Of a stretch of 64,000 nt of DNA, positions 7,016-14,993 are shown piece by piece. Every line of letters begins with the position of its first letter. Position 1 is the first letter of the stretch. Source of the stretch: Parapedobacter composti (GTDB taxonomy: Bacteria; Bacteroidota; Bacteroidia; Sphingobacteriales; Sphingobacteriaceae). The stretch spans positions 1 to 64,000 of the forward strand of contig NZ_FOLL01000016.1 of NCBI RefSeq assembly GCF_900112315.1, given 5' to 3'. The translations under genes were made by a program, and so were the position numbers. The notes beneath the pieces are model-generated. The model was not told the origin of the DNA. It was given only the letters and a program-made list of their open reading frames with translations, and did not search any database.

Positions 7016-8176
7016 ATGTTAACACGTGCCAATACTTTACCTAAAATTCTATTTTTATCAAGTTGTTTTCTGGGGCTTGTCCCGTTGGCGGGACAACAGA
7101 TCTGTGTTGCACAAGGTGTGACACTTTATACCCCATATACCAAAATTTCCGTACCGCCGGGCGAATCCATCGACTATTCCGTTGACATCATCAACAACGG
7201 CGGGGGGGTGAGAAACGCAGAGATTGCTGTTGTTGGGTTGCCTGACGGTTGGTCGTATGAATTGAAATCGGGCGGATGGGCCATTGAGCAGTTATCGGTA
7301 CTGCCCAAGGAAAAGAAGAACCTGTCATTCAAGGTGCAGGTACCTTATAAGGTGGATAAGGGAACGTACCGTTTTCAATTGGTGGCGAAGGGAATGAGTC
7401 AACTGCCCTTAACCGTGGTTGTTTCCGAGCAGGGCACGTTTAAGTCTGAGTTTAACACCGATCAAGCCAACATGGAGGGCGCGGCTAATTCGTCCTTTAC
7501 CTTCAATTCTACCCTCAGAAATCCTACCGGTGAAGAGCAGGTGTATAGCTTAAGGGCACAGGTGCCGCAGGGCTGGAATGCGCTATTCCGTGCAAACGGT
7601 AAGCAGGTATCTTCCGTGAACGTAGGCCCGAATCAAACGCAGAATATTACCATTGAGTTGGATCCACCCGACCATTTAGGAGCTGGTAGTTATAAAATAC
7701 CGGTGGTGGCTTCTACCAGCAGCATGTCTTCCAATTTGGAATTGGAAGTGGTAATCACCGGCTCATACAATCTGGAATTGACTACACCGACGGGCCGGCT
7801 AAGTTCATCAATTACGGCAGGTAGCAGCAAGAAAATAGAGCTGCTGGTGAAAAATACCGGTTCGGCACCGCTGAAAAACGTGGAGATGAAGTCGTCTACT
7901 CCGGTTGATTGGACGGTGGAGTTTGAGCCGAGCAAGATTGATGTTATAGCGCCTGGTCAGCATGCTCAGGTATTTGCCACGGTCCGGGCCAGCAGGAAGT
8001 CCGTTGCCGGCGATTATGTGACAAATCTGGAAGCCAAAACAGCTGAAAAATCAGCAACGGCGTCATTCAGAATGGCCGTGCGTACACCTTTGTTGTGGGG
8101 ATGGCTGGGTATCATGATCATCTTGGCGGCCCTTGGAGGTGTGTATTATTTGTTCCGCAAATATGGAAGGAGGTGA
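7016..8176 (+). CDS. NEW3-domain exported membrane protein
   Basis: The 386-residue product has an N-terminal signal peptide (FLSSCFLGLVPLAGQQICVAQ), tandem NEW3 (alpha-galactosidase-associated, immunoglobulin-like) beta domains, and a single C-terminal membrane helix (LLWGWLGIMIILAALGGVYYLF) with a short basic tail. Motifs such as PPGESIDYSVDIINNGG and LLVKNTGSAPLKNVEM mark the repeated domains. It is thus an extracytoplasmic protein anchored at its C terminus. Its stop is three bases before the ABC ATPase start, and a permease follows, so it is probably an accessory or substrate-contacting subunit of that ABC system. The start at 7016 is preferred because the promoter box at 6974-6981 lies upstream of it. 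Confidence 0.85.
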   Translation: MLTRANTLPKILFLSSCFLGLVPLAGQQICVAQGVTLYTPYTKISVPPGESIDYSVDIINNGGGVRNAEIAVVGLPDGWSYELKSGGWAIEQLSVLPKEKKNLSFKVQVPYKVDKGTYRFQLVAKGMSQLPLTVVVSEQGTFKSEFNTDQANMEGAANSSFTFNSTLRNPTGEEQVYSLRAQVPQGWNALFRANGKQVSSVNVGPNQTQNITIELDPPDHLGAGSYKIPVVASTSSMSSNLELEVVITGSYNLELTTPTGRLSSSITAGSSKKIELLVKNTGSAPLKNVEMKSSTPVDWTVEFEPSKIDVIAPGQHAQVFATVRASRKSVAGDYVTNLEAKTAEKSATASFRMAVRTPLLWGWLGIMIILAALGGVYYLFRKYGRR

Positions 8177-8179
8177 GCC

Positions 8180-9148
8180 GTGCATATCATCGACCTCAAG
8201 GGGCTGACAAAGCGATACGGCAATTTCGTTGCTGTTGACAACCTTGATCTGACCATCCAGAAAGGAGAAGTTTTCGGGTTGCTCGGCCCTAACGGGGCCG
8301 GTAAATCGACCACCATATTGATGATGCTCGGACTCACCGAGCCTACCGCTGGGGAAGTGCGCGTATGCGGTATCGATTCCACGGTAAATCCGATTGAAGT
8401 GAAACGGCGTGTGGGGTATCTTCCAGATGATGTGGGTTTCTATGAACATTTAAGCGGACGGGAAAACTTGCTTTATACCGCACGGCTTAACCGCTTATCT
8501 TGGCTGGAGGCGGAAGCCCGCGTCGACCGCTTGCTGCAACGGGTCGGATTGCAGGACGCTGCATCCAAAAAAGCAGGTAAATACTCGCGCGGTATGCGCC
8601 AACGCCTGGGGCTGGCCGATGTGCTGGTGAAAAATCCGGAAGTTATCATCCTGGACGAGCCGACGCTTGGTATAGACCCGCTTGGCGTACGTGAATTTCT
8701 GGAACTAATCGTAACCCTCAGCAGGGAGGAACACATAACGGTATTGCTGTCTTCCCATCACTTGCACCAAGTGCAGCAGGTGTGCGACAGGGTTGGAATA
8801 TTTGTTGCAGGCAAACTGCTCGCCCAAGGTAATATAGCGGCGTTGTCCAAGGCGCTGTTTTCTGACGGTGAACCCTATATTATTGAAGCGGGAATTAACG
8901 CCGGAGGTAATGCCGGAGCTGCCGAAGCCTTGCTGTCAAGTTTGCGGCAACTGGCTGGTGTGGTGTCGGTGCAGTTTGACGAAGGCAGCCTGCGTATCGG
9001 AAGCACGCATGACGTTACTGCAGATGTGGCCCGGGCGGTAGTTCTATCTGGGTTGGGGCTCAAGCGCTTGAGTATAAAGGAATATGGCCTTGATGACATC
9101 TATAACCGATATTTTGAAGGAGGTGAGGTATATGGAAAAACCGCATAA
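8180..9148 (+). CDS. ABC-2 type transporter ATP-binding protein
   Basis: This 322-residue ABC ATPase is of the CcmA/NatA type. It has Walker A GPNGAGKST (residues 36-44), the signature YSRGMRQR (135-142), Walker B with DEPTLGID (159-166) and the H-loop SSHHLHQV. A C-terminal extension of about 100 residues is typical of this subfamily. The start codon is GTG, preceded by an unusually complete Shine-Dalgarno sequence (GGAAGGAGGTGAG) that overlaps the end of the NEW3 gene. Translation is probably coupled. It pairs with the following permease. The direction and substrate of transport are unknown. Confidence 0.9.
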   Translation: MHIIDLKGLTKRYGNFVAVDNLDLTIQKGEVFGLLGPNGAGKSTTILMMLGLTEPTAGEVRVCGIDSTVNPIEVKRRVGYLPDDVGFYEHLSGRENLLYTARLNRLSWLEAEARVDRLLQRVGLQDAASKKAGKYSRGMRQRLGLADVLVKNPEVIILDEPTLGIDPLGVREFLELIVTLSREEHITVLLSSHHLHQVQQVCDRVGIFVAGKLLAQGNIAALSKALFSDGEPYIIEAGINAGGNAGAAEALLSSLRQLAGVVSVQFDEGSLRIGSTHDVTADVARAVVLSGLGLKRLSIKEYGLDDIYNRYFEGGEVYGKTA

Positions 9149-10196
9149 CGCGTTGGAGCAGCTAAAAGTCCGGCCGTGGGTTACAAGGATGACTAACCGG
9201 ATAAGTGGTTATATGGCCAGCGTACGTGACCGGCGGATGCGAGCAGTGGTACACCCATTTTGGGTGATTGTACAAAAGGAAATAGCTGATCACGTGCGCA
9301 GCTGGCGTTTCAATGTGCTGCTGTTCCTGATTTTGCTGACCTGCTTCGGTTCGTTGTATACGTCGATTACTAACCTGATGGAAGAAACGGCCAAAAGCAA
9401 GGACGATAACGATCCGTTTTTCTTTTTGAAATTATTTACCTTATCGGACGGCACACTTCCACCGTTCCATGTCTTTATCGGATTTCTGGGACCATTATTG
9501 GGAATAGGCCTCGGCTTCGATGCTATCAACTCCGAACAGCAGGCGGGCACATTGAGCCGGATTATGGCGCAGCCTATACATAGGGATTACCTAATCAATG
9601 CGAAATTTACCGCCGCACTCATGGTTATAGGCATCATGTTCTTTTCGCTGGGTTTCCTTGTTATGGGATTCGGTATGGTAATCATTGGCATTCCGCCCAC
9701 CGCGGAGGAATTTTTACGGGTGGTGTTTTTCCTGTTGCTAAGCGTGCTTTATGTGGCATTTTGGTTGAACCTTTCGGTATTGCTATCCATTCGGTTCAGG
9801 CAGGCAGCCACATCTGCGCTTACAGCGATTGCTATCTGGTTGTTTTTTACGGTATTCTACCAGATTATTGTAAACCTCATTGCCCGCGCGCTGATGCCGT
9901 CCGGAGCGGTTTCCCCGCAGCAGCTTGTTGGATATGAACAATTCATCCTTAACCTGATGCGCATTGTGCCGAGCCAGTTGTACACAGACGCAACCACCAC
10001 GCTGCTTGTGCCTTCGGTAAGAAGCTTGGGACCGTTGACCATGGAACAAGCTTATGGCGCTATTCCCAGTCCGCTGCCTCTGGGGCAGAGTTTGATGATT
10101 GTTTGGCCGCAGCTTACCGGGTTAATAGCGGCAACGGTGGTATGTTTCGCACTCTCGTATGTTTCGTTTATGCGTAGGGAAATCCGATCCAGGTAG
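9132..10196 (+). CDS. ABC-2 family permease
   Basis: This 354-residue membrane protein begins with a soluble stretch and a membrane-entry region (FWVIVQKEIADHVRSWRFN) typical of NosY/ABC-2 permeases, followed by about six membrane segments. The large periplasmic loop around residues 95-130 and the phrase NSEQQAGTLSRIMAQP are characteristic of the family. The ATG at 9132 overlaps the ATPase gene by 17 bp and follows a second strong Shine-Dalgarno motif (GAAGGAGGTGAG). An upstream in-frame ATG at 9084 lies deeper in the ATPase gene and is less likely. A terminator follows, closing the three-gene unit. Confidence 0.88.
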   Translation: MEKPHNALEQLKVRPWVTRMTNRISGYMASVRDRRMRAVVHPFWVIVQKEIADHVRSWRFNVLLFLILLTCFGSLYTSITNLMEETAKSKDDNDPFFFLKLFTLSDGTLPPFHVFIGFLGPLLGIGLGFDAINSEQQAGTLSRIMAQPIHRDYLINAKFTAALMVIGIMFFSLGFLVMGFGMVIIGIPPTAEEFLRVVFFLLLSVLYVAFWLNLSVLLSIRFRQAATSALTAIAIWLFFTVFYQIIVNLIARALMPSGAVSPQQLVGYEQFILNLMRIVPSQLYTDATTTLLVPSVRSLGPLTMEQAYGAIPSPLPLGQSLMIVWPQLTGLIAATVVCFALSYVSFMRREIRSR

Positions 10197-10216
10197 TAAA
10201 CGCAATCCAATATACT

Positions 10217-10250
10217 AAGCCCAAGGTTTCGTGTCCTTGGGCTTTTTTTT
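10217..10250 (+). terminator. Intrinsic terminator after the NEW3-ABC operon
   Basis: AAGCCCAAGG pairs with CCTTGGGCTT around an 8-nt loop (10227-10234) and runs into eight T residues ending at 10250. Confidence 0.9.
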
Positions 10251-10251
10251 A

Positions 10252-10259
10252 TAGCTTTG
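10252..10259 (+). promoter_or_regulatory. Putative -7 box for ubiX
   Basis: TAGCTTTG fits TAnnTTTG and lies just after the preceding terminator, 17 bp before the ubiX ATG. Confidence 0.5.
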
Positions 10260-10276
10260 GTGTATTAATAAAAATC

Positions 10277-10846
10277 ATGTCAAAAAAAATCATTGTTGCC
10301 ATTACGGGCGCGAGCGGTTCCATCTATGCTAATGTGTTACTGGACAAGTTGCTGGCTGTGCAAGCACAATTGGATGCGGTGGGCGTAGTTATGTCGGATA
10401 ATGCGAAGGAGGTGTGGAAATTCGAACTGCAGAATGAAGATTACCGGCAATATCCGTTCGATTTTTATCAAAAGAACGATTTTTATGCACCTTTTGCATC
10501 CGGTTCCGCTAAATATGAAACGATGATAGTCTGTCCCTGTTCCATGGGTACGCTGGCGCGTATAGCAAACGGCAGTTCTTCGGATCTAGTTACACGGGCT
10601 GCCGACGTCATATTGAAAGAACGCCGACGTCTTATCCTGGTACCACGGGAAACGCCGCTGAGTTTAATTCACATCCGCAACATGCAGGCGATAACCGAGG
10701 CGGGAGGAATCATCTGTCCGGCCAGTCCGTCGTTCTACAGCTTGCCTAAAGACATGGAACAACTGGCAGCCACTGTGGTAGATCGTGTGCTGGTGCTGGC
10801 CGGGTTGCCGGCCAACGGCTACGAGTGGGGAGGCGGCACACGGTGA
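10277..10846 (+). CDS. ubiX: UbiX family flavin prenyltransferase
   Basis: UbiX attaches a dimethylallyl group to FMN to make prenyl-FMN, the cofactor of UbiD-type decarboxylases. The 189-residue protein has the flavin-binding ITGASGSIYAN near the N terminus, the MIVCPCSMGTLARIANGSSSD core and the LVPRETPLSLIHIRNM segment. The length is normal. No ubiD is present in the window. The next gene unit starts about 65 bp downstream with its own promoter, so ubiX may be transcribed alone or as part of a longer transcript. Confidence 0.92.
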   Translation: MSKKIIVAITGASGSIYANVLLDKLLAVQAQLDAVGVVMSDNAKEVWKFELQNEDYRQYPFDFYQKNDFYAPFASGSAKYETMIVCPCSMGTLARIANGSSSDLVTRAADVILKERRRLILVPRETPLSLIHIRNMQAITEAGGIICPASPSFYSLPKDMEQLAATVVDRVLVLAGLPANGYEWGGGTR

Positions 10847-10874
10847 AATTTTCAATGAATTTCAAAATAAATGG

Positions 10875-10903
10875 TTGTCATTACCAGTGATTTTGTACTT
10901 TTG
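10875..10903 (+). promoter_or_regulatory. Promoter before the small ORF and dihydroorotase homologue
   Basis: TTG at 10875-10877 and TACTTTTG at 10896-10903 are 18 bp apart, a good match to the Bacteroidota pattern. The first in-frame ATG of the downstream small ORF is only seven bases after the -7 box. Confidence 0.55.
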
Positions 10904-10910
10904 TGCTTTA

Positions 10911-11075
10911 ATGAATATGTGCATTGCCATACTTCCATTAAAAGTCAACTTTCCGGTCTTTTCAAAGCCTCTTTTTTTTTCTTTTACCCTTGGAGTCTGC
11001 CTGATAGCGCCTGACATGTACAAACAGGCGGGCCGGCATGAAGCCTTAGCAAAAGCGTTTTTAGCGAATGAGTAA
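10911..11075 (+). CDS. Small hydrophobic ORF coupled to the dihydroorotase homologue
   Basis: A 54-codon ORF begins at 10911 (or at the ATG at 10917), just after a promoter, and ends by overlapping the ATG of the next gene by eight bases. The product starts with hydrophobic residues and has one possible membrane segment (FFSFTLGVCLIAPDMY), then a charged tail. I do not recognise the family. The overlap and promoter position suggest it is translated, perhaps as a leader ORF that couples translation into the downstream gene, but this is not proven by sequence alone. Confidence 0.45.
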   Translation: MNMCIAILPLKVNFPVFSKPLFFSFTLGVCLIAPDMYKQAGRHEALAKAFLANE

Positions 11076-12339
11076 CCTATTAATCACATCTGCCAAAGTG
11101 GCCTTTCCGGGTAATCCTTTTCATGGGAAGGAGGTGGATGTATTGCTGAATGATGGGGAAATCAGCAAAATTGCACCCCGTATTGAGGTGACTGACGATA
11201 AGGTAACCACCTTTGACGCGAAGGGTCAGTACCTTGCTCCCGGATTTTTCGACTTAAATGCCAATTTCGGAGAGCCCGGTTTGGAGACGAAAGAAGATCT
11301 GCTGTCCGGTTGTGCCGCGGCGTTAGCCGGTGGATTCACCGGGGTGGCCGTACATCCCAATACGCATCCGCCGGTGCACAGCAGGTCGGAAGTGGCGCTG
11401 ATCATAAACCGCATGAAATCCTTACCCATCGATATTCATCCTGTCGGGGCTATCAGCAAAAGGCGGGAAGGCGAGGAACTGGCTGAATTGTATGACATGA
11501 AACTGGCGGGAGCGGTGGCTTTCGGTGACGGAAATAGGCCCGTACAGCAAGCTGGATTAATGAGCCGGGCACTGTGCTATTGTAAAGGATTTGGCGGTGT
11601 GGTGTTTTCCTTTCCTGAAGATACATCGGTTGCTGGCGATGCCAAAATGAACGAAGGTGTGACGAGCACCTATCTGGGTATGAAAGGTAAACCCAATCTG
11701 GCTGAAGCGCTCATGGTTGCACGGGATCTTTATCTGGCCGAGTATAATGACTCATCTATACATTTTACCACCATCAGCACGGCCGAAAGTGTAGCGCTCA
11801 TCCGCAAAGCCAAAAGTAAAGGGCTTAGCGTCACATGTGATGTGGCCGCTCATCACTTGGTGTTTACCGACGATCTGGTCGCTGGTTTTGAAAGTAATTA
11901 CAAGGTCAATCCGCCGTTGCGTACCAAAACGGATGTGAAAGCGTTGCTCGAGGGACTTGAGGACGGCACCATTGACGCTATCGTATCGCAACACACGCCG
12001 CATGAAATCGAATTTAAACAGGTGGAGTTTCACATTGCGGCAAACGGGATTATCGGGTTGCAAACGGTATTGCCGTTGGCTCTGCAGGCCGGATTGGGAA
12101 CAGACCAATTGATAGAAAAGTTGGCCATCGGCCCCCGCAGGGTACTCGCATTGCCTTTACCGGAGTTCAAAGAAAAGGCTTTGGCAAACTTTGTTTTATT
12201 TGATACGGAAAAGACTTGGCAGTTTGACAAGTCGACCAACCGTTCAAAGTCCAGCAATAGCCCATTGATGGGTAGGGCTATAAAAGGGGGCGTAACATTG
12301 GTGGTAAATAAACGTCAAATCATAAACACACTCAACTGA
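11068..12339 (+). CDS. Dihydroorotase homologue lacking catalytic residues
   Basis: The 423-residue protein is clearly of the class I dihydroorotase family by overall order of motifs and length. However, the metal-binding motif expected as PGxIDxHxHxRxPG reads PGFFDLNANFGEPG (residues 58-71), so both histidines are asparagine (N64, N66) and the arginine is glycine. The later TDHAPH motif is SQHTPH (307-312), replacing the catalytic aspartate with glutamine. It is therefore probably not an active dihydroorotase. Related non-catalytic homologues (PyrC-prime of Pseudomonas) support aspartate transcarbamoylase assembly, and a similar structural role is possible here. It is coupled to the small ORF upstream and followed immediately by a hypothetical gene. 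Confidence 0.88.
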   Translation: MSNLLITSAKVAFPGNPFHGKEVDVLLNDGEISKIAPRIEVTDDKVTTFDAKGQYLAPGFFDLNANFGEPGLETKEDLLSGCAAALAGGFTGVAVHPNTHPPVHSRSEVALIINRMKSLPIDIHPVGAISKRREGEELAELYDMKLAGAVAFGDGNRPVQQAGLMSRALCYCKGFGGVVFSFPEDTSVAGDAKMNEGVTSTYLGMKGKPNLAEALMVARDLYLAEYNDSSIHFTTISTAESVALIRKAKSKGLSVTCDVAAHHLVFTDDLVAGFESNYKVNPPLRTKTDVKALLEGLEDGTIDAIVSQHTPHEIEFKQVEFHIAANGIIGLQTVLPLALQAGLGTDQLIEKLAIGPRRVLALPLPEFKEKALANFVLFDTEKTWQFDKSTNRSKSSNSPLMGRAIKGGVTLVVNKRQIINTLN

Positions 12340-12340
12340 A

Positions 12341-13009
12341 ATGGATCTTCGTATAAAAAAAGCGCTTAATGCTTGTCTACTTACCTACAGTGAATTAGTA
12401 ACATCGGACGGAACCGCGCTGTTGGAACGGTTGCAGGAGGTGTTTGGGCAGGATGTTCCCTACCTGGTGAAAGTGGAACACGTAGACGCTGCCTTCGACG
12501 AACATCCCCGGTTTGAGGAGCTTCGGGAAATCGTTTTTGATTTGCTGCTAATGAATTTTTTTGCTGCCGATGCCGCTAAATTGGAAGCCGATTATCTGGA
12601 ATCGGAAGAATGGGAAGCGATTGAAGACCAAACCATTGACCGGGGAACGGAAATATTGAATCTGTTGCTGTACCTGCGCGAATGCGCGGATGAAGGTATT
12701 GAACCGCAGCTTTCCGATTATCTCAAGGAGTTTTTGCTGGTTGATGAAGATGAATTTCAGGATGAATATCGTATATATGAACCTGTAATAGCCAATCAGT
12801 TGCTGGTGGAGAGTGATTACAGCGAAATCAGCAGGGTTGCCTCCAGTGTTTCAGAAAATCAGGAGCTGGCTGAATTATTCTATCCGATGATGGCTTTTTT
12901 CCGTGAAGCCGATCCTACGGCAGATGATTTGGCCGAGTTTACCCGTGCCAGTGGCAACCCAGCGTTTGATTCCGCCGTGTATAACTTGCTGGTGAGCTAT
13001 AATCGTTAA
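12341..13009 (+). CDS. Hypothetical acidic helical protein
   Basis: This 222-residue protein is not recognised. It is strongly acidic, rich in leucine and glutamate, has no signal peptide or membrane segment and looks mostly alpha-helical (for example LLYLRECADEGIEPQLSDYL). Its ATG begins one base after the stop of the dihydroorotase homologue, so it is almost certainly co-translated with it. No catalytic motif is visible. It may be a structural partner, but that is only inferred from position. Confidence 0.7.
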   Translation: MDLRIKKALNACLLTYSELVTSDGTALLERLQEVFGQDVPYLVKVEHVDAAFDEHPRFEELREIVFDLLLMNFFAADAAKLEADYLESEEWEAIEDQTIDRGTEILNLLLYLRECADEGIEPQLSDYLKEFLLVDEDEFQDEYRIYEPVIANQLLVESDYSEISRVASSVSENQELAELFYPMMAFFREADPTADDLAEFTRASGNPAFDSAVYNLLVSYNR

Positions 13010-13044
13010 AATCAACCTTCTTACATCATCAAAACATAAAAATT

Positions 13045-13665
13045 ATGGAACAGCAGACACTGGAAAGTAGAATTAAGAAAGAGGGAGCTTCCCTTGGTGT
13101 TTCCTTCGGTATAATCATGGCGGTGATTGGCATATTGACCATGTATTGGTTGGTATCGTCTTCTTCCTTTATCGTCACATCGTTCGGTTCGATTGTCTTT
13201 GTTTACATCATTCCGCTGATCATCGGTATCCTGTTTTGTATTAGACTTCGGAAGAATATTGGGGGCTACTGGACTTTTAAACAGGCTCTTGTCGGTATTT
13301 TCGTTATGTTTTTGGTGTCATGGGCGCTATCAACGGCCGTTGGATTGGTTTTCGAGCGGTTTATTGAACCCGATATCAGGGAACGCATGCTTATGAATGT
13401 GCAGAACAACTTGATTACCTTTTTGGAAAATCAGCAAGTGCCTGATGAAGATATCGATAAAGCCACGGCGAGCATTGATCAAGCTATTGAAGGCGCGGCG
13501 AATATGACGTGGGGGCAGCAATTTAAATCGTATGCCATCATGATTATCGTTCAATTTGTGGTTGCTATGATTTTTGCGGCCATTTTCAAGCGGAATCCGC
13601 CGATGTTCGCGGTATATGACGAAACGACAGACAACGATTCCGGCCTACGAGAACCTACTGCATAA
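13045..13665 (+). CDS. DUF4199 domain membrane protein
   Basis: This 206-residue protein resembles DUF4199 proteins of Bacteroidota. Four hydrophobic segments surround a soluble stretch of about 60 residues (roughly 110-165) containing a predicted amphipathic region. The N terminus (ESRIKKEGASLGVSFGIIMAVIG fold, given here only in part) is typical for the family. The function is unknown. It is 35 bp after the acidic helical gene and 12 bp before the glycosyltransferase, in the order often seen in related genomes, suggesting a membrane role linked to that glycosyltransferase. Confidence 0.8.
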   Translation: MEQQTLESRIKKEGASLGVSFGIIMAVIGILTMYWLVSSSSFIVTSFGSIVFVYIIPLIIGILFCIRLRKNIGGYWTFKQALVGIFVMFLVSWALSTAVGLVFERFIEPDIRERMLMNVQNNLITFLENQQVPDEDIDKATASIDQAIEGAANMTWGQQFKSYAIMIIVQFVVAMIFAAIFKRNPPMFAVYDETTDNDSGLREPTA

Positions 13666-13677
13666 TTTTAGCAATTG

Positions 13678-14628
13678 ATGGATATTTCCGTTGTAGTACC
13701 CTTATATAATGAGGCCGAGTCCTTGACGGAACTTACCGCTTGGATTAAAAGGGTGATGGAGGCTCATCATTTTAGCTATGAAATCGTCATGGTTGACGAT
13801 GGTAGCACCGATGGATCATGGAGAGTCATCGAAGAACTAAAGAGAGGAAATCCCTATATCACCGCGATAAAGTTCAGGCGTAATTACGGGAAATCCGCGG
13901 CGCTAAACGTAGGGTTTGCCGCAGCACAGGGCAACGTGGTCATTACGATGGATGCAGATTTGCAGGATAGCCCTGATGAAATCCCCGGGTTATATAGTAA
14001 AATAGTAGACGAAGGTTTTGATCTGGTATCGGGGTGGAAAAAACTCCGCCACGATCCGCCAAGCAAAACCATCCCCACCAAACTGTTCAATTCCGTTACC
14101 CGCGGGATGTCTGGTATACATAACCTACATGATTTCAATTGTGGGTTGAAAGCGTATAAAAAGGAAGTAGTAAAGAGCATCGAGGTCTACGGCGAAATGC
14201 ATCGTTATATTCCCGTTATCGCCAAATGGGCCGGATTTAAACGAATCGGCGAGCAAGTGGTGCAGCATTACCCGCGCAAGTACGGTAAAACCAAATTCGG
14301 GCCGGGGAGGTTCGTCAAGGGGTTTTTGGATCTGCTGTCGATATTCTTTGTTGGCAAGTTTGGGAAGCGGCCCATGCATTTCTTCGGAACCATGGGCGTA
14401 ACGTCCTTTCTGGCCGGTTTCATCATTGCCGTCTGGTTGATTGTTGAAAAGTTGACCAGTATTGCTCATGGAACACCGTATCGCAATATTACGGAGCAAC
14501 CGCTGTTTTTTTTCGCGTTGATAGCCATTGTCATTGGCACACAGTTGTTCCTCACAGGGTTCGTAGCTGAATTGGTTTCCCGTAATAGTACAGAACGGAA
14601 CGATTACCAGATTGAACGGGTGATTTAA
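13678..14628 (+). CDS. Family 2 glycosyltransferase (DPM1/GtrB-like)
   Basis: The 316-residue protein has a cytoplasmic GT-A domain starting SVVVPLYNEAESL, the nucleotide-sugar and metal motif TMDADLQDSPDEI near residues 83-95, and two C-terminal membrane helices (HFFGTMGVTSFLAGFIIAVW; PLFFFALIAIVIGTQLFLTG). This is the layout of GtrB/dolichol-phosphate-mannose synthase-like enzymes that transfer a sugar to a polyprenyl-phosphate carrier. The ATG at 13678 is used; a TTG one codon earlier is also possible. The donor sugar cannot be read from the sequence. Confidence 0.9.
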   Translation: MDISVVVPLYNEAESLTELTAWIKRVMEAHHFSYEIVMVDDGSTDGSWRVIEELKRGNPYITAIKFRRNYGKSAALNVGFAAAQGNVVITMDADLQDSPDEIPGLYSKIVDEGFDLVSGWKKLRHDPPSKTIPTKLFNSVTRGMSGIHNLHDFNCGLKAYKKEVVKSIEVYGEMHRYIPVIAKWAGFKRIGEQVVQHYPRKYGKTKFGPGRFVKGFLDLLSIFFVGKFGKRPMHFFGTMGVTSFLAGFIIAVWLIVEKLTSIAHGTPYRNITEQPLFFFALIAIVIGTQLFLTGFVAELVSRNSTERNDYQIERVI

Positions 14629-14720
14629 CTCACTGGGCATCTGCCGCGGTTGTGGATAAAACGCTTTTGTGTTTTCGTTGGATGTATTGTATTTTGGCTG
14701 ACCGAAAATAGTAACTACCA

Positions 14721-14993
14721 TTGCTTCCGAATACACAACATAGTTTGGATAAATTGGAATCCCTGTTAAAGGATATGGGATACAAGATACGTTATGAGAA
14801 GGGTAATTTTAAAACCGGGGCTTGTATGCTGCAGAACAGTAAGGTGGTGGTGGTAAACCGGTTTTCCAATTTGGAGATGAAAATCGGTGCATTGGTGGGG
14901 TTGTTGCGTGATATGCCGACAGACGGCAGCATGCTGAACGAAAAACAACGGCAGTTTTTACGGAGTATCAAACAAACTAAGCTAACGATTTGA
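14721..14993 (+). CDS. Small conserved Bacteroidota protein, TTG start
   Basis: The frame runs 90 codons from a TTG at 14721. An upstream stop (14712-14714) excludes an earlier start, and the first ATG (14775) would cut into the conserved-looking LDKLESLLKDMGYKIRYEKG region. The product is basic, soluble and without signals, with KVVVVNRFSNLEMKIGALV in the middle. I recall similar short proteins next to this metallo-hydrolase in relatives but know no function. Its stop overlaps the next TTG start (TTGA), indicating translational coupling. Confidence 0.7.
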   Translation: MLPNTQHSLDKLESLLKDMGYKIRYEKGNFKTGACMLQNSKVVVVNRFSNLEMKIGALVGLLRDMPTDGSMLNEKQRQFLRSIKQTKLTI

